Assembly: GCF_000422725.1 (NCBI RefSeq)
Contig: NZ_KE383909.1
Span: forward strand, 1,163,178-1,227,177
Reading direction: 5' to 3'
From: Flavobacterium subsaxonicum WB 4.1-42 = DSM 21790
GTDB lineage: Bacteria > Bacteroidota > Bacteroidia > Flavobacteriales > Flavobacteriaceae
Length of the DNA stretch: 64,000 bases
Shown here: positions 34,540-43,140 of the stretch, piece after piece
Position numbering within the stretch: the stretch's first letter is position 1
How the letters are laid out: each line of letters opens with the position of its first letter
Translations under genes and position numbers: made by a program
The notes under the pieces: generated by a model
What the model saw: the letters and a program-made list of their open reading frames with translations, nothing else
Database searches by the model: none
Told to the model about the DNA's origin: nothing

Positions 34540-35379
34540 ACTGTGGATTTAAAGACTTTCTAAGTAGTTAAACAGTTCCTGCCTCAACATTTTTATATTA
34601 TGCTATGAGAAATAGTAAGAGGTTAAGTTTAAAGACAGGTGGTTGATAAAGTTTTGGGAGCATTTTGAAAAATTAGTTACGTTGGCCCGCCTCTCCGTTA
34701 ATTTCAGATAGCTCCTTAATCGATTATACTTCAATATAAACAAGGGTCAATCAAGTTCGGTTTATCCAGCTTGGGTCTGGAAATCCGAAATTTGCGGTTT
34801 TTTATGTATACGGAATTCGTAGCCATATTGTAATTATAAATGAATAGTTAAATTGCACGAATGGAAAAATACATATTTTTAAACTCACATCTTGGTTAAT
34901 TAATATGTGTTCGATAGAACCCATATTAATTAAATCTTCACGATTTAGATATAATTTTGATAGTAATGAAAACGAGACATGTGAAGAAGTAAGAGATATA
35001 GAATTTTAAGTCATAAGTAATGAACATGTCCAAGCATTATTTAAAACCTTGTAAATCAATTTATTATATATTTTAATAGTCGTTAAAAAGTGTCAAAATT
35101 GGTACAAGGTGTTCGACTGTAATCCCTGACACTCCACAATTTAAAGATTATTGAGAAATCAATAATCTTTTTTGTTATAAATAATTATTTTTTTAGTGAA
35201 CCATTTAATAATTGTTAATTACGATGCTTTTAGGTGTTCGATAGAACCCTCATTAATTAATTTTATTAGCAAAGTCAAATAATAGAATCAACTTCTCTTT
35301 GCCGGAAAATACCATTGATAATCAACACAATTCCAGCGGCCTAAAACCGACGATATTATAAATGACGTTATGTTTCTAT
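34540..35379. other. Long gene-poor spacer with three short repeats
   Basis: About 840 nt with no credible gene. It holds GTTCGATAGAACCC copies at 34909-34922 and 35236-35249, both followed by ATTAATTAA-like sequence, and the ssrA-tail-like unit with a strong terminator at 35100-35173. No other signal was recognised. Confidence 0.5.
35100..35173 (+). repeat. ssrA-tail-like repeat plus terminator, copy 2
   Basis: TGGTACAAGGTGTTCGACTG continuing to CCCTGACACTCCAC (to 35137), then a 12-bp perfect stem AAAGATTATTGA / TCAATAATCTTT with GAAA loop and six T residues (35143-35173). Aligned to the tmRNA 3' end it keeps TTGG-AC, GGTTCGA, CCC and TCCAC. It could be a degenerate right attachment site. 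Confidence 0.5.
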
Positions 35380-36138
35380 TTACAATTCATTGAAAAACTC
35401 CACCTTTCCTGTCTTCATATTGTATACAGCCCCCACAATAAGAATTTCGCCTTTTTGTTCCATCTCTTTCAGAATAGGGCTTCTTTTTCTTATTTGCTCA
35501 ATGGAGACCATTACATTAGCATCACAAACTTCTTCAACAAATGCTTCGTTTGAAGCTGTTTTTTCTCCCTCAAATTTTGATCCTGCCATTTTAACCGCCG
35601 GTTGAATTTTATCAAGCAGTGTTGTGATATTCCCTAATTTCACGTTGCTGATTGCCGATTTAATTGCGCCACAATATTCATGACCCAAGACTAATACCAC
35701 CTTTGTTCCTGATACCTTACAGGCATATTCTAGGCTTCCCAAAATATCATCATTCACAATGTTACCTGCCACCCTGGCTACAAAAAGATTACCTATACCA
35801 CTATGGAATACATCTTCGACAGGAACACGCGAGTCAAGGCAGGATAAAACCACCGCTTTGGGATATTGACCTAAAGAGGCTTTCCGTACTCTTTCGGTTG
35901 TATTACGAACAGTAAGGTTATCTTCTGTAAAATCTTTATTCCCTTTCTTTAAACGCTCAAGCACCTCTTCGGGAGTTAGTTTTGCCTGCTCCTCTGAAGT
36001 TAGGATATCGGCAGAGAGAATATCACTTTTATCGATAGATACTGTTTCAGTAGTTTTCTCTTCGTTAGCCTTCTGCGGGTTATTATTCTGACACGCAATC
36101 ATCGAAAACGCAGAAACCATTAGCAAAATTCTTTTCAT
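35380..36138 (-). CDS. Beta-class carbonic anhydrase with lipoprotein signal
   Basis: 252 residues. MKRILLMVSAFSMIAC is an SPII signal with the Cys at residue 16, followed by an acidic linker to about residue 50. The enzyme domain carries all zinc and proton-transfer residues: Cys-x-Asp-x-Arg in VVLSCLDSRVP, and His-x-x-Cys in LGHEYCGAIKSA. It interconverts CO2 and bicarbonate. The signal puts it on the periplasmic face or surface, unlike the usual cytosolic beta-class enzymes. Confidence 0.92.
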   Translation of the reverse strand: MKRILLMVSAFSMIACQNNNPQKANEEKTTETVSIDKSDILSADILTSEEQAKLTPEEVLERLKKGNKDFTEDNLTVRNTTERVRKASLGQYPKAVVLSCLDSRVPVEDVFHSGIGNLFVARVAGNIVNDDILGSLEYACKVSGTKVVLVLGHEYCGAIKSAISNVKLGNITTLLDKIQPAVKMAGSKFEGEKTASNEAFVEEVCDANVMVSIEQIRKRSPILKEMEQKGEILIVGAVYNMKTGKVEFFNEL

Positions 36139-36176
36139 AATCGTTAAATCATTTATTAAATGCTATCCCGTAGTGG

Positions 36177-37022
36177 TTAATTTTTAGCCTTAGTGCCAAA
36201 TGGGCAACGCTTTATCAGGTAATTAATTGTAGCATGATACGCATCGGCACCGGAGCCAAATGCTTTCCTTGACTCAGAGTAGATACTCGTTCCTTGGTCA
36301 TTAAAAAAGCTCAGGTCTATCTTGGTGTCGTAATTTGTAAGCACAGTAGCATTATTTGAAGAATACGTGGTGCCCGATGCCTTAGTGGTTTCTTTTCTGC
36401 CTTCCTTCTTTTCTGTTTCTTTGCCATTATAGGTAGTACTGCCGCTCCCATAGGTTGAGGTGCCCTTATTGGTTACGTTGGCAATACCATAAACCACATA
36501 CTCTACACCAAGAAGGGTGGCCATCTCCTGTGGTGTCTTAGTGTTTAAATTAGCGTGCGTTAGTCCCTGCCTAGCTAAGAGGCTGTTGGTAGTTATAGGG
36601 TCCTGCAACTGTAATGACGAGGTATTCGCTTTAACAGCGTTATAGGTATCTGTTTGCAGTTGCTTGCCCATTGCTTCAGGATTTAGAGCGGTTTCGTTAG
36701 TAATAAAGGTATACGGCAACACTGCTATTCTCCCTTTTCTCTCAGCGGCTGTAGATGTTGGCGCGGCTGCCAAACCAACCGAATTATTTACTACCTCCGT
36801 GCGCCCACTGGCAAATTCAATTTTATTTATTTGCGATTTTTTAAATTCGTATTCAAGAGTTTCGCCCTTATAAACAAATTTGATAGCATCATCTTTAACC
36901 GATACTACCTTACCTTCCCTTTTTTCGCCGTTTAGCATTGTTACCCTATCCTGTGCAAAAGATGTCGCTACAGAACATAGAATAATAATGAAAAATAGTA
37001 TCTTTTTTAATAGTGTGTCCAT
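36177..37022 (-). CDS. Exported CsgG/TolB-N-like protein
   Basis: 281 residues with a signal peptide ending near VATSFAQ (about residue 24). An N-terminal beta-domain (MLNGEKREGKVVSVKDDAIK) is followed, from about residue 95, by a domain like the nucleotide-hydrolase-fold part of CsgG/TolB-N (GRIAVLPYTFITN, LLARQGLTHANLN, LLGVEYVVYGIANV). A Gly/Thr/Ser/Lys-rich loop interrupts it at about 190-230. Periplasmic; no activity can be assigned. It lies 11 nt downstream of an OmpX-like gene. Confidence 0.65.
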   Translation of the reverse strand: MDTLLKKILFFIIILCSVATSFAQDRVTMLNGEKREGKVVSVKDDAIKFVYKGETLEYEFKKSQINKIEFASGRTEVVNNSVGLAAAPTSTAAERKGRIAVLPYTFITNETALNPEAMGKQLQTDTYNAVKANTSSLQLQDPITTNSLLARQGLTHANLNTKTPQEMATLLGVEYVVYGIANVTNKGTSTYGSGSTTYNGKETEKKEGRKETTKASGTTYSSNNATVLTNYDTKIDLSFFNDQGTSIYSESRKAFGSGADAYHATINYLIKRCPFGTKAKN

Positions 37023-37033
37023 CTTATTATTTT

Positions 37034-37507
37034 TTAAAGTTTAAATCCAACTCCGAGCCCCACAGCCGCAATAGTAGCCCCATCTGCACTAATACCTTTG
37101 TAAAAAACAAAAGCATCTAAAAAGTTATTGGTGTAGCCAAGTTTTGCCTGGTATAACAGGCCTCCATCAGTATAACTATCTAAGGCTATTGCATACCCTA
37201 CATCAGCTGCATAAAAAATATTTGCTCCGTATGAGGCACGGCCTGAAAATGCAACAGGAATATACGAATAGGTATCAAAATCATCTTTACCTAAAAATGC
37301 AGAATAGCCGGTGGATGCGCCTAACGCAACCCGGTCGGTAACATTGAAAAGGTAATTGACATCTGCCCCTAAATTTACAGATGAAATATCTGACGCATCT
37401 GATAATGGCAGGCCTGCATGCACACCGGCCCTAAAGCCCCCTTGCTGGGCATGGGCAGTAAAGCTGAATAGCGTTAAAATTAATGAGATTAGTAATAATT
37501 TTTTCAT
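37034..37507 (-). CDS. OmpX-like outer-membrane beta-barrel protein
   Basis: 157 residues with a signal peptide (MKKLLLISLILTLFSFTAHAQ) and eight amphipathic strands that begin GFRAGVHAGLPL and end AAVGLGVGFKL with a terminal aromatic/hydrophobic residue, as in small barrels. Function unknown. It is the first gene of a two-gene minus-strand unit with the CsgG/TolB-like protein. Confidence 0.8.
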   Translation of the reverse strand: MKKLLLISLILTLFSFTAHAQQGGFRAGVHAGLPLSDASDISSVNLGADVNYLFNVTDRVALGASTGYSAFLGKDDFDTYSYIPVAFSGRASYGANIFYAADVGYAIALDSYTDGGLLYQAKLGYTNNFLDAFVFYKGISADGATIAAVGLGVGFKL

Positions 37508-37627
37508 GTTGAAAATTTTTAATGGTTGTTAATCTAAAATACTATTTTATTTAATAAATCTTTAACTGCAAATATCAAAAAAACGTTAAATATATAGCTA
37601 AGAGTCTCATAACATAATATTTAAGTT

Positions 37628-37790
37628 TTAACTTGACATGGCAGTGTAAATAGCTAAAAAATCATCTGGCCATTTGCATGATGAATTTAATAGTGCGCCT
37701 GCTTCTGTTTCCGTTACATTTGCATTCTGGCAGGCGGTAAACAGGAGTAATGTCACCGCCAATATTATGAACACTTTTTTTGATTTTCAT
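37628..37790 (-). pseudogene. Small lipoprotein with a one-base shift in an A7 tract
   Basis: From the ATG at 37790 the first codons MKIKK run into a tract of seven A residues (37775-37781). Removing one A gives a 53-residue lipoprotein, MKIKKVFIILAVTLLLFTAC (Cys 20) followed by QNANVTETEAGALLNSSCKW and a short tail ending TAMSS. As written, the frame is broken or must start at a GTG (37774). It may be a real mutation, a phase-variable tract or a base-calling error. It lies between the OmpX-like gene and the divergent PorT-like gene. Confidence 0.6.
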
Positions 37791-37843
37791 AATATTGCTA
37801 TTTGTAAGATACATCTGCCCCAATCCGCTTCACCCTCAAATTT

Positions 37844-37896
37844 GTCCGTTTCCGCCTTATATTTTCAGGTTACAAAGTGCAGTCGCAATACTTTTG
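37844..37896 (+). promoter_or_regulatory. Predicted LytTR-type site and promoter of the beta-barrel gene
   Basis: GTCCGTTTCCGCCTTA starts at 37844, with a weaker second repeat about 21 bp on (TCAGGTTAC). The -7 box TACTTTTG is at 37889-37896, and the distance from the first G of the motif to the last G of the -7 box is 52 nt. The same motif and distance occur at 41812-41864. Confidence 0.6.
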
Positions 37897-37930
37897 ACCT
37901 GTCAAAATATACATAACAAAAACTAAATTT

Positions 37931-38533
37931 ATGAAAGGCACAAAAAATCTATGTATCGTATTGCTTATACTGGTAACCGGCAGCTGCTTTAGCCAGGGTT
38001 CAAAGACCATCCTGGAGCGCATTCATTTTGGTGTAAAGGCGGGGTCTAATTACAGCGATTTTACTAATGCGAAGTTTAGCACCGAGGGGCTGATAGGATT
38101 TCATGCCGGTGCAATTGTAGGCTTTGAAATAAACGACCACTTTTCTATTGAGGAAGAATTTCTGTACTCGCAGCAGGGTGCTACCCTTAAGGGTGGGCTT
38201 ATGGATGGTAAAGACATCAAATTATCGTATGTAACGGTACCAATTATGGTAAAATACAAAACTGATTTCGGACTATTCCTGGAGGCGGGGCCGCAGGTAG
38301 GCATATTGGTAGATGAAGATTTTAAGGCCCTGGGCGTTAGCTCTGACACTAAATATGCTGAGAAAATTGATGGTGGCGTTGTGGGAGGCATTGGTTACCA
38401 GTTTAAAAATGGGCTGGGTATAGGTGCAAGGGGCTACATCTCTTTTACCGATGTGACAAAATCCGCTTCCGGGGGTGTCAATACGGATTTTCAGAATGTT
38501 ATGGCGCAGGCGAGCATATTTTATATCTTTTAA
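37931..38533 (+). CDS. PorT-family outer-membrane beta-barrel protein
   Basis: 200 residues with a signal peptide ending GSCFSQG. The barrel begins FGVKAGSNYSDFTNAKFSTE and includes FHAGAIVGFEINDHFSIEEEFLYSQQG, the common pattern of PorT/OMP_b-brl_2 proteins. It ends with a Phe (ASIFYIF), as expected for BAM recognition. The gene is preceded by a motif shared with the DUF2141 gene promoter. Role unknown; such proteins are envelope components in this phylum. Confidence 0.87.
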   Translation: MKGTKNLCIVLLILVTGSCFSQGSKTILERIHFGVKAGSNYSDFTNAKFSTEGLIGFHAGAIVGFEINDHFSIEEEFLYSQQGATLKGGLMDGKDIKLSYVTVPIMVKYKTDFGLFLEAGPQVGILVDEDFKALGVSSDTKYAEKIDGGVVGGIGYQFKNGLGIGARGYISFTDVTKSASGGVNTDFQNVMAQASIFYIF

Positions 38534-38611
38534 AACTAAAAAGCAGCTGCTATAACCATCCACATACTTAGTTTTGGGTTAGTTGATTATTTGGTTTTAG
38601 TAATGTGAAGT

Positions 38612-38640
38612 TCCGGCAGCAGTATGTTGCCGGACATTTT
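38612..38640 (+). terminator. Terminator after PorT-like gene
   Basis: 7-bp stem TCCGGCA / TGCCGGA with a 9-nt loop, followed by CATTTT. Confidence 0.55.
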
Positions 38641-38785
38641 ACACGCCGACGGTAGCAACGCTGTAAAAATTACTGTCATATATAACCGAAGCGTCAGAAC
38701 CTTTGTGAAACCTTCTTATCTTGCAGCTTAAAATACAATTGGTTACAATACCGGTAAGTATATATGTTGCAACAAAAAGCGCTGA

Positions 38786-39847
38786 ATGAAAAATAACATT
38801 GCAAAATCGTTAACCCCTGCCAGTATTAGGGAAATTAAAAGGACAAATATTTTTTTCAGTATATTAATGGCAGTACTGGCAATGTTCTTTTTAGCTATTT
38901 TTCAGAATCCGTTAAAACGGATTTTAGGGATGGCCTTAAAGTCGGGGTTTTACATATTTACCATCTCCTTTACATTTCTCTACATATTGCGCTACTGCGC
39001 TACAAAATACCCTGATAATATACTTAAGTTTCGATTAATACGCTATCTGGCAAGCTTCTCTTTTGCGTTCCTGTTACAAATTGTAATCTTTCCCTTCTTC
39101 GCATATATATCGGATATCCCCTTTACAGAATACCATACACAGCTGCTATTGGTTTTTTTAAGTGAAGCTATAATTATGGGTGTATTACTATTGATGATGC
39201 ACGATTTTGCTATTGTAAGGCATATTAAAATACAGACCGAATTGGAAAATTCTCTTTTGCAGCTGCGTACTGCCCAGGCCGAGAACCTGCTCTTAAAACA
39301 GCAAATACATCCCCATTTTTTATTCAATTCCCTAAATACCCTAAAGGCCCTTATTAAAAGGGACCCCGAACTGAGTGAGCACTACCTGCTACACCTTGCC
39401 GATTTTTTACGTGTGGCAGTGTCGCAAAACAACAGCCAGGCGACGACGCTTGCAGAAGAACTAAAGCTTTGTGAAAACTATATGATAATGCAGAAAATAC
39501 GCTTTGGTACCGCACTGGGATGGAGCCTTGAGATAGAAAATCAGGATATGTTACAGGGGTTTGTCCCTTCCTTCTCCATACAGCCTTTATTGGAAAACGG
39601 GATCAAGCATAATGTTTTTACCAAGGAAAGCCCTTTGCAATTAATTGTAACCCAGCAAGGGGATTATATTACGATAAGCAATGCCATTAATCTTAGAAAA
39701 GCGGGAGAATTATCTATTAAAAGCGGCCTTGTTAATTTGGCCGAACGCTACCTGCTATGGTCGGGCGAGGAAATTATTATAAAGGATGATGGGGCTACCT
39801 TTTCTGTACGTTTTAAAATCATGAGGCATGAAAATAGTAATAATTGA
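38786..39847 (+). CDS. LytS/YehU-type sensor histidine kinase
   Basis: 353 residues. Four predicted transmembrane helices lie in residues ~25-150. A coiled-coil linker and the His_kinase domain follow, with the phospho-acceptor in QQIHPHFLFNSLNTLKAL. The N-box is in PLLENGIKHN, and a short HATPase-like end follows. It overlaps the response regulator gene by 20 nt. The pair is expected to autophosphorylate on His and transfer to Asp of the LytTR regulator. No extracytoplasmic sensor domain is visible, so the signal is probably membrane-borne. Confidence 0.92.
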   Translation: MKNNIAKSLTPASIREIKRTNIFFSILMAVLAMFFLAIFQNPLKRILGMALKSGFYIFTISFTFLYILRYCATKYPDNILKFRLIRYLASFSFAFLLQIVIFPFFAYISDIPFTEYHTQLLLVFLSEAIIMGVLLLMMHDFAIVRHIKIQTELENSLLQLRTAQAENLLLKQQIHPHFLFNSLNTLKALIKRDPELSEHYLLHLADFLRVAVSQNNSQATTLAEELKLCENYMIMQKIRFGTALGWSLEIENQDMLQGFVPSFSIQPLLENGIKHNVFTKESPLQLIVTQQGDYITISNAINLRKAGELSIKSGLVNLAERYLLWSGEEIIIKDDGATFSVRFKIMRHENSNN

Positions 39848-40589
39848 GGATGAACTGCTCGTGGCAGAAGACCTTGCCGGCAACCTGAAGCTAGTGCAAC
39901 CGGATATTGAAATAGTGTGTATACTAAGCTCTGTTAAGGAGGCAGTCCGTTATTTTACTTCCCATCAGCAGCCTGACCTGATCTTTAGCGATATACAATT
40001 AGGCGATGGGCTGAGCTTTGAGATTGCGAAACATATTACCCTGCAGGTACCGGTAATTTTTTGTACTGCATTTGATGAATATGCACTGGAGGCATTTAGG
40101 GCTAATGGCATAGAATATATCTTAAAACCATTCAGCACACAATCATTGGCACAGGCACTTAAAAAGTTTAAAAGCATGCAAAAGGCTATGGCGGGCAGCA
40201 TAGCCTTGCAGTATGAGGCCGCAATGGCAACCATTGCCGCCATCAATCAAAATAACAGCGCCACGATAATGGTGCGTTACCGTGAGCGGCTCTTTCCCAT
40301 TGCCCTGGATAAAATTACCCTGTTCTGCCTTGATAACGAAATAACATATATGCATACCCATAGCGGGAAAACCTATATTATGCCGGAGAGCCTGGAAGAG
40401 CTTGAGCACAAAGCCGGGAGCGTTTTTTTTAGGGTTAACCGGCAATTTTTAGTACATCGCAACAGCATCCGCGATGTCGTCGACCATTTTCCCAGGAAAT
40501 TAAAAATCAACCTCAACCTGCCTTTTGACAAAGATATAATTGTCAGCCGCGAGAAGAAAAGTAAATTACTGGAATGGCTGGGCAGGTAA
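39828..40589 (+). CDS. LytTR-family response regulator
   Basis: 253 residues. The receiver domain (1-120) has the acidic pair in IIEDE, phospho-Asp in LIFSDIQLGDG and the Lys of YILKPFS. The LytTR DNA-binding domain spans about 145-250 (MVRYRERLFPIALDKITLFCLDN ... FFRVNRQFLVHRNSI). LytTR proteins bind two ~9-bp direct repeats 21 bp apart, and such repeats are seen before the flanking PorT-like and DUF2141 genes. It is translationally coupled to the kinase. Confidence 0.95.
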   Translation: MKIVIIEDELLVAEDLAGNLKLVQPDIEIVCILSSVKEAVRYFTSHQQPDLIFSDIQLGDGLSFEIAKHITLQVPVIFCTAFDEYALEAFRANGIEYILKPFSTQSLAQALKKFKSMQKAMAGSIALQYEAAMATIAAINQNNSATIMVRYRERLFPIALDKITLFCLDNEITYMHTHSGKTYIMPESLEELEHKAGSVFFRVNRQFLVHRNSIRDVVDHFPRKLKINLNLPFDKDIIVSREKKSKLLEWLGR

Positions 40590-40640
40590 GTTCGTACATT
40601 TTTTTATGAATATAAACAACGCTTAAAAGTTCAATTGTCA

Positions 40641-41714
40641 ATGGCCCTATCAAAGCACCGTGTTAAGCACTACATACTCGAAATTTTTTATATTACCGTA
40701 TCGTGGATCATGGGGGGACTGCTGTTTGTATTTGTTAAGTTTAATGATTTGCCGGATTCTTTTATCCATAAAATATATCCGGTAGAGCCCTGGATGAACA
40801 AGGTTACTATGTACGGGTTTTCTATTGCATCGTGTACTGTGGTGGGGCTAATTATGGGCCTTTTGCATACACTTGCCTACCCACGCCTTATACGCACCCG
40901 AAATATCCTGCTGAGCATTGGGCTGCGTTTACTGGTTTTTATAGTGATTACACTTACCATCATTGCTATCTTTTTCCATCAGTCGGGGCTATCCATCCCG
41001 CAAAATAACCAGGGGGCTTTGCAAAGTTCCGCTACCGATGTTTTCATTTACCTGACGTTTATAGAAATGATGGTGGGCGTGGTAGTAACCCTCCGCCGGA
41101 ACCTGGGGAGCAATTATTTCAGGAATTTTGTGCGTAATGCATATTTTACCCCTACCATAGAGAACCGCGTTTTTATGTTTATCGACCTCAAAAATTCTAC
41201 CCAGGCCGTTGAAAAGATGGGAAATACTGCTTTTAGCAGTTTTATACAGGACTGTTTTAAAGACTTGTCTTCCGTAGCATTGGACCTTGGTGGCGAGGTG
41301 TACCAGTTTGTAGGCGATGAGGCGGTACTTACTTGGATGGTAAAACCCGGTTTTAATTTTGAAGATTGCCTGTTGCTTCACTACAAACTGGCAGAACGCC
41401 TCGCTAAAAAAAAGGGAATCTATCTTGAAAAGCACGGCACATTCCCCGCTTTTCGCAGCTCTGTCCACTGTGGTGCCGTGTCAGCGGCAATGGTTGGCGA
41501 ATATAAAAAGGAAATTGCCTATCATGGTGGTGTACTCAACCTGTGCGCCCGGCTGCAGGTGGTATGCCGTGATTATAACGCCGACCTTGTTGTATCGGAA
41601 GATTTTCACAAGGCAGCAGCACTTACTGAAAATTTCAAATTTTACCCCATTGCTGATATTACACTTAAAGGGATTGCCAATAAACAATTGGCCTACAATG
41701 TGGCACAATTATAA
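40641..41714 (+). CDS. Class III adenylate/guanylate cyclase with membrane domain
   Basis: 357 residues from the ATG at 40641. Four hydrophobic helices lie in the first ~150 residues, then a cyclase catalytic domain. The two metal-binding Asp are in FMFIDLKNST and YQFVGDEAVLTW. The N-x-x-A-R segment (LNLCARLQ) that stabilises the transition state is present, so the enzyme should be active. The base specificity (ATP or GTP) cannot be decided. It lies 51 nt after the LytTR gene in the same direction, perhaps in the same operon. Confidence 0.9.
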   Translation: MALSKHRVKHYILEIFYITVSWIMGGLLFVFVKFNDLPDSFIHKIYPVEPWMNKVTMYGFSIASCTVVGLIMGLLHTLAYPRLIRTRNILLSIGLRLLVFIVITLTIIAIFFHQSGLSIPQNNQGALQSSATDVFIYLTFIEMMVGVVVTLRRNLGSNYFRNFVRNAYFTPTIENRVFMFIDLKNSTQAVEKMGNTAFSSFIQDCFKDLSSVALDLGGEVYQFVGDEAVLTWMVKPGFNFEDCLLLHYKLAERLAKKKGIYLEKHGTFPAFRSSVHCGAVSAAMVGEYKKEIAYHGGVLNLCARLQVVCRDYNADLVVSEDFHKAAALTENFKFYPIADITLKGIANKQLAYNVAQL

Positions 41715-41811
41715 ACTTCTAATGCGTGGCGTGACCAAAAGAGCATCTCTCGGCTAACCGCTATCTTTTTGGATACTAATCCGTAGGGGCTGTCGCTTCC
41801 CGCGTCATTTT

Positions 41812-41864
41812 GTCCGTTTGCGCTTTATTTTCAGGCGTTTCCAACTAAAGCACAGCTAACTTTG
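41812..41864 (+). promoter_or_regulatory. Predicted LytTR-type site and promoter of the DUF2141 gene
   Basis: GTCCGTTTGCGCTTTA starts at 41812, and a second repeat GGCGTTTCC lies 21 bp on. The -7 box TAACTTTG is at 41857-41864. The distance from the first G of the motif to the last G of the -7 box is 52 nt, identical to the unit at 37844-37896. Confidence 0.65.
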
Positions 41865-41895
41865 TTTAAGAAAATAAACGTAAACAGTGAGAACT

Positions 41896-42339
41896 ATGAA
41901 ACAATCAACAGTAATTTTTGCGGCAGCGCTGGGTGTGTTTACCACGCTCACACCCTCGCTCTTGCAGGCGCAAAATACAAAGATGGTCGTGTCGGGCATC
42001 GAATCGAACCAGGGGCAAATTGTGCTCAATGTATTTAAAGACGATACAGCCTATGAAAATGAGCAGCCCTTCAAAACCCTGGCCTTTGAAAAAACAGGGC
42101 TCGCCAATGGCACCATAACCCTGTCTTTTACCCTGGAGCCGGGCACGTATGGGATTACCCTTATCGACGATAAAAATAAAAACGGCAAAATTGATAAAAA
42201 CATGCTTGGCATTCCCAAAGAAGGTTTTGGCTTCTCCAACTTTTTTATGGAAAAAATGAAGAAGCCCCTGTTTGATGAATTTAAAGTTAAGATCAATGCC
42301 AAAGAGAACATGATTACTGCCAAAATAAAATACATGTAA
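41896..42339 (+). CDS. Secreted DUF2141 protein
   Basis: 147 residues with a signal peptide (MKQSTVIFAAALGVF ... LQAQ). The mature protein is the DUF2141 beta-sandwich: SNQGQIVLNVFKDDTAY, a central ITLSFTLEPGTYGITLIDD and the conserved NKNGKIDKNMLGIPKEGFGFSN loop, which resembles an EF-like acidic turn. Found widely in Bacteroidota, function unknown, probably periplasmic. The ATG at 41896 is preferred over a GTG 9 nt upstream. It precedes a DUF4397 lipoprotein gene in the same direction. Confidence 0.9.
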   Translation: MKQSTVIFAAALGVFTTLTPSLLQAQNTKMVVSGIESNQGQIVLNVFKDDTAYENEQPFKTLAFEKTGLANGTITLSFTLEPGTYGITLIDDKNKNGKIDKNMLGIPKEGFGFSNFFMEKMKKPLFDEFKVKINAKENMITAKIKYM

Positions 42340-42395
42340 TCCGTAGCGGGTATTTTGAAATACCGGAAACTATACTAACTATAAATACAATAATT

Positions 42396-43079
42396 ATGAC
42401 AATTAAAACGAATTTCCAAAAAAGCCTTGCCATAGTATTTGTGCTTGGTGTTTCGCTTTCATCCTGCGATGATAATGACGTAGATATCTTTGGCTCAGCA
42501 GACCTGAAAGTAGTCAACGCTGCGCCCAATTCAGGATCACAACGGTTTGTGCTCGCCAATATTCCTGAGATCAGTGATCTTGACTACCTCGATAATTCGG
42601 TAGGTTACCTAAATGTTGCCTCAGGCAACGACCTTGTGGCACAGTTTAGGGACCAGGGCGACAACGACCTTTACGCCACCGAAAAATTTGATATTCAGGA
42701 TAACAGGGATTACACGGTATACCTTACGGGCGAATCTGGGGATGATGCTGAAGTACGGCTGTTCCAGGATGATTTTACCGCCCCGGCGAATGGTAAGGCG
42801 AAAGTGAAATTTATCCATTTAAGTACAGGGGCGCCTGCAACTTTGGATATCAATGATGCAGCAGGGACAATGCTTGCCACCAATTTAGCCCGCTACAGCC
42901 AAAGCAGTTACACCGAAATTGAAGCCGGAACACTTGCAATACAAGCCCACGGCGCAGGGGCGGATGAGAATATCGCAACATTGGATGCCACCGAATTTGC
43001 AAACGGTAAGATTTACACGATCTATATAGCAGGGTCGGCCGCTTCAGGCTATACACTAAAAAAACTGCTGCATAACTAA
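42396..43079 (+). CDS. DUF4397 lipoprotein
   Basis: 227 residues. SPII signal ends LSLSSC (Cys about residue 23), followed by an acidic DDNDVDIFG. A DUF4397 domain follows: LKVVNAAPNSGSQRFVLANI and YTVYLTGESGD, then a second repeat-like half AKVKFIHLSTGAPATLDI with IYTIYIAGSA. These beta-sandwich lipoproteins are envelope proteins of unknown role. It lies 56 nt after the DUF2141 gene and ends in a terminator. Confidence 0.87.
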   Translation: MTIKTNFQKSLAIVFVLGVSLSSCDDNDVDIFGSADLKVVNAAPNSGSQRFVLANIPEISDLDYLDNSVGYLNVASGNDLVAQFRDQGDNDLYATEKFDIQDNRDYTVYLTGESGDDAEVRLFQDDFTAPANGKAKVKFIHLSTGAPATLDINDAAGTMLATNLARYSQSSYTEIEAGTLAIQAHGAGADENIATLDATEFANGKIYTIYIAGSAASGYTLKKLLHN

Positions 43080-43092
43080 TTACGTTTATTAT

Positions 43093-43119
43093 AAGGCTGC
43101 ATGGTTTTGCAGCCTTTAT
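43093..43119 (+). terminator. Terminator after DUF4397 gene
   Basis: 9-bp stem AAGGCTGCA / TGCAGCCTT with loop TGGTTT, followed by a short T-rich run. Confidence 0.65.
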
Positions 43120-43140
43120 ATTATCCTAAAAGATACAATC

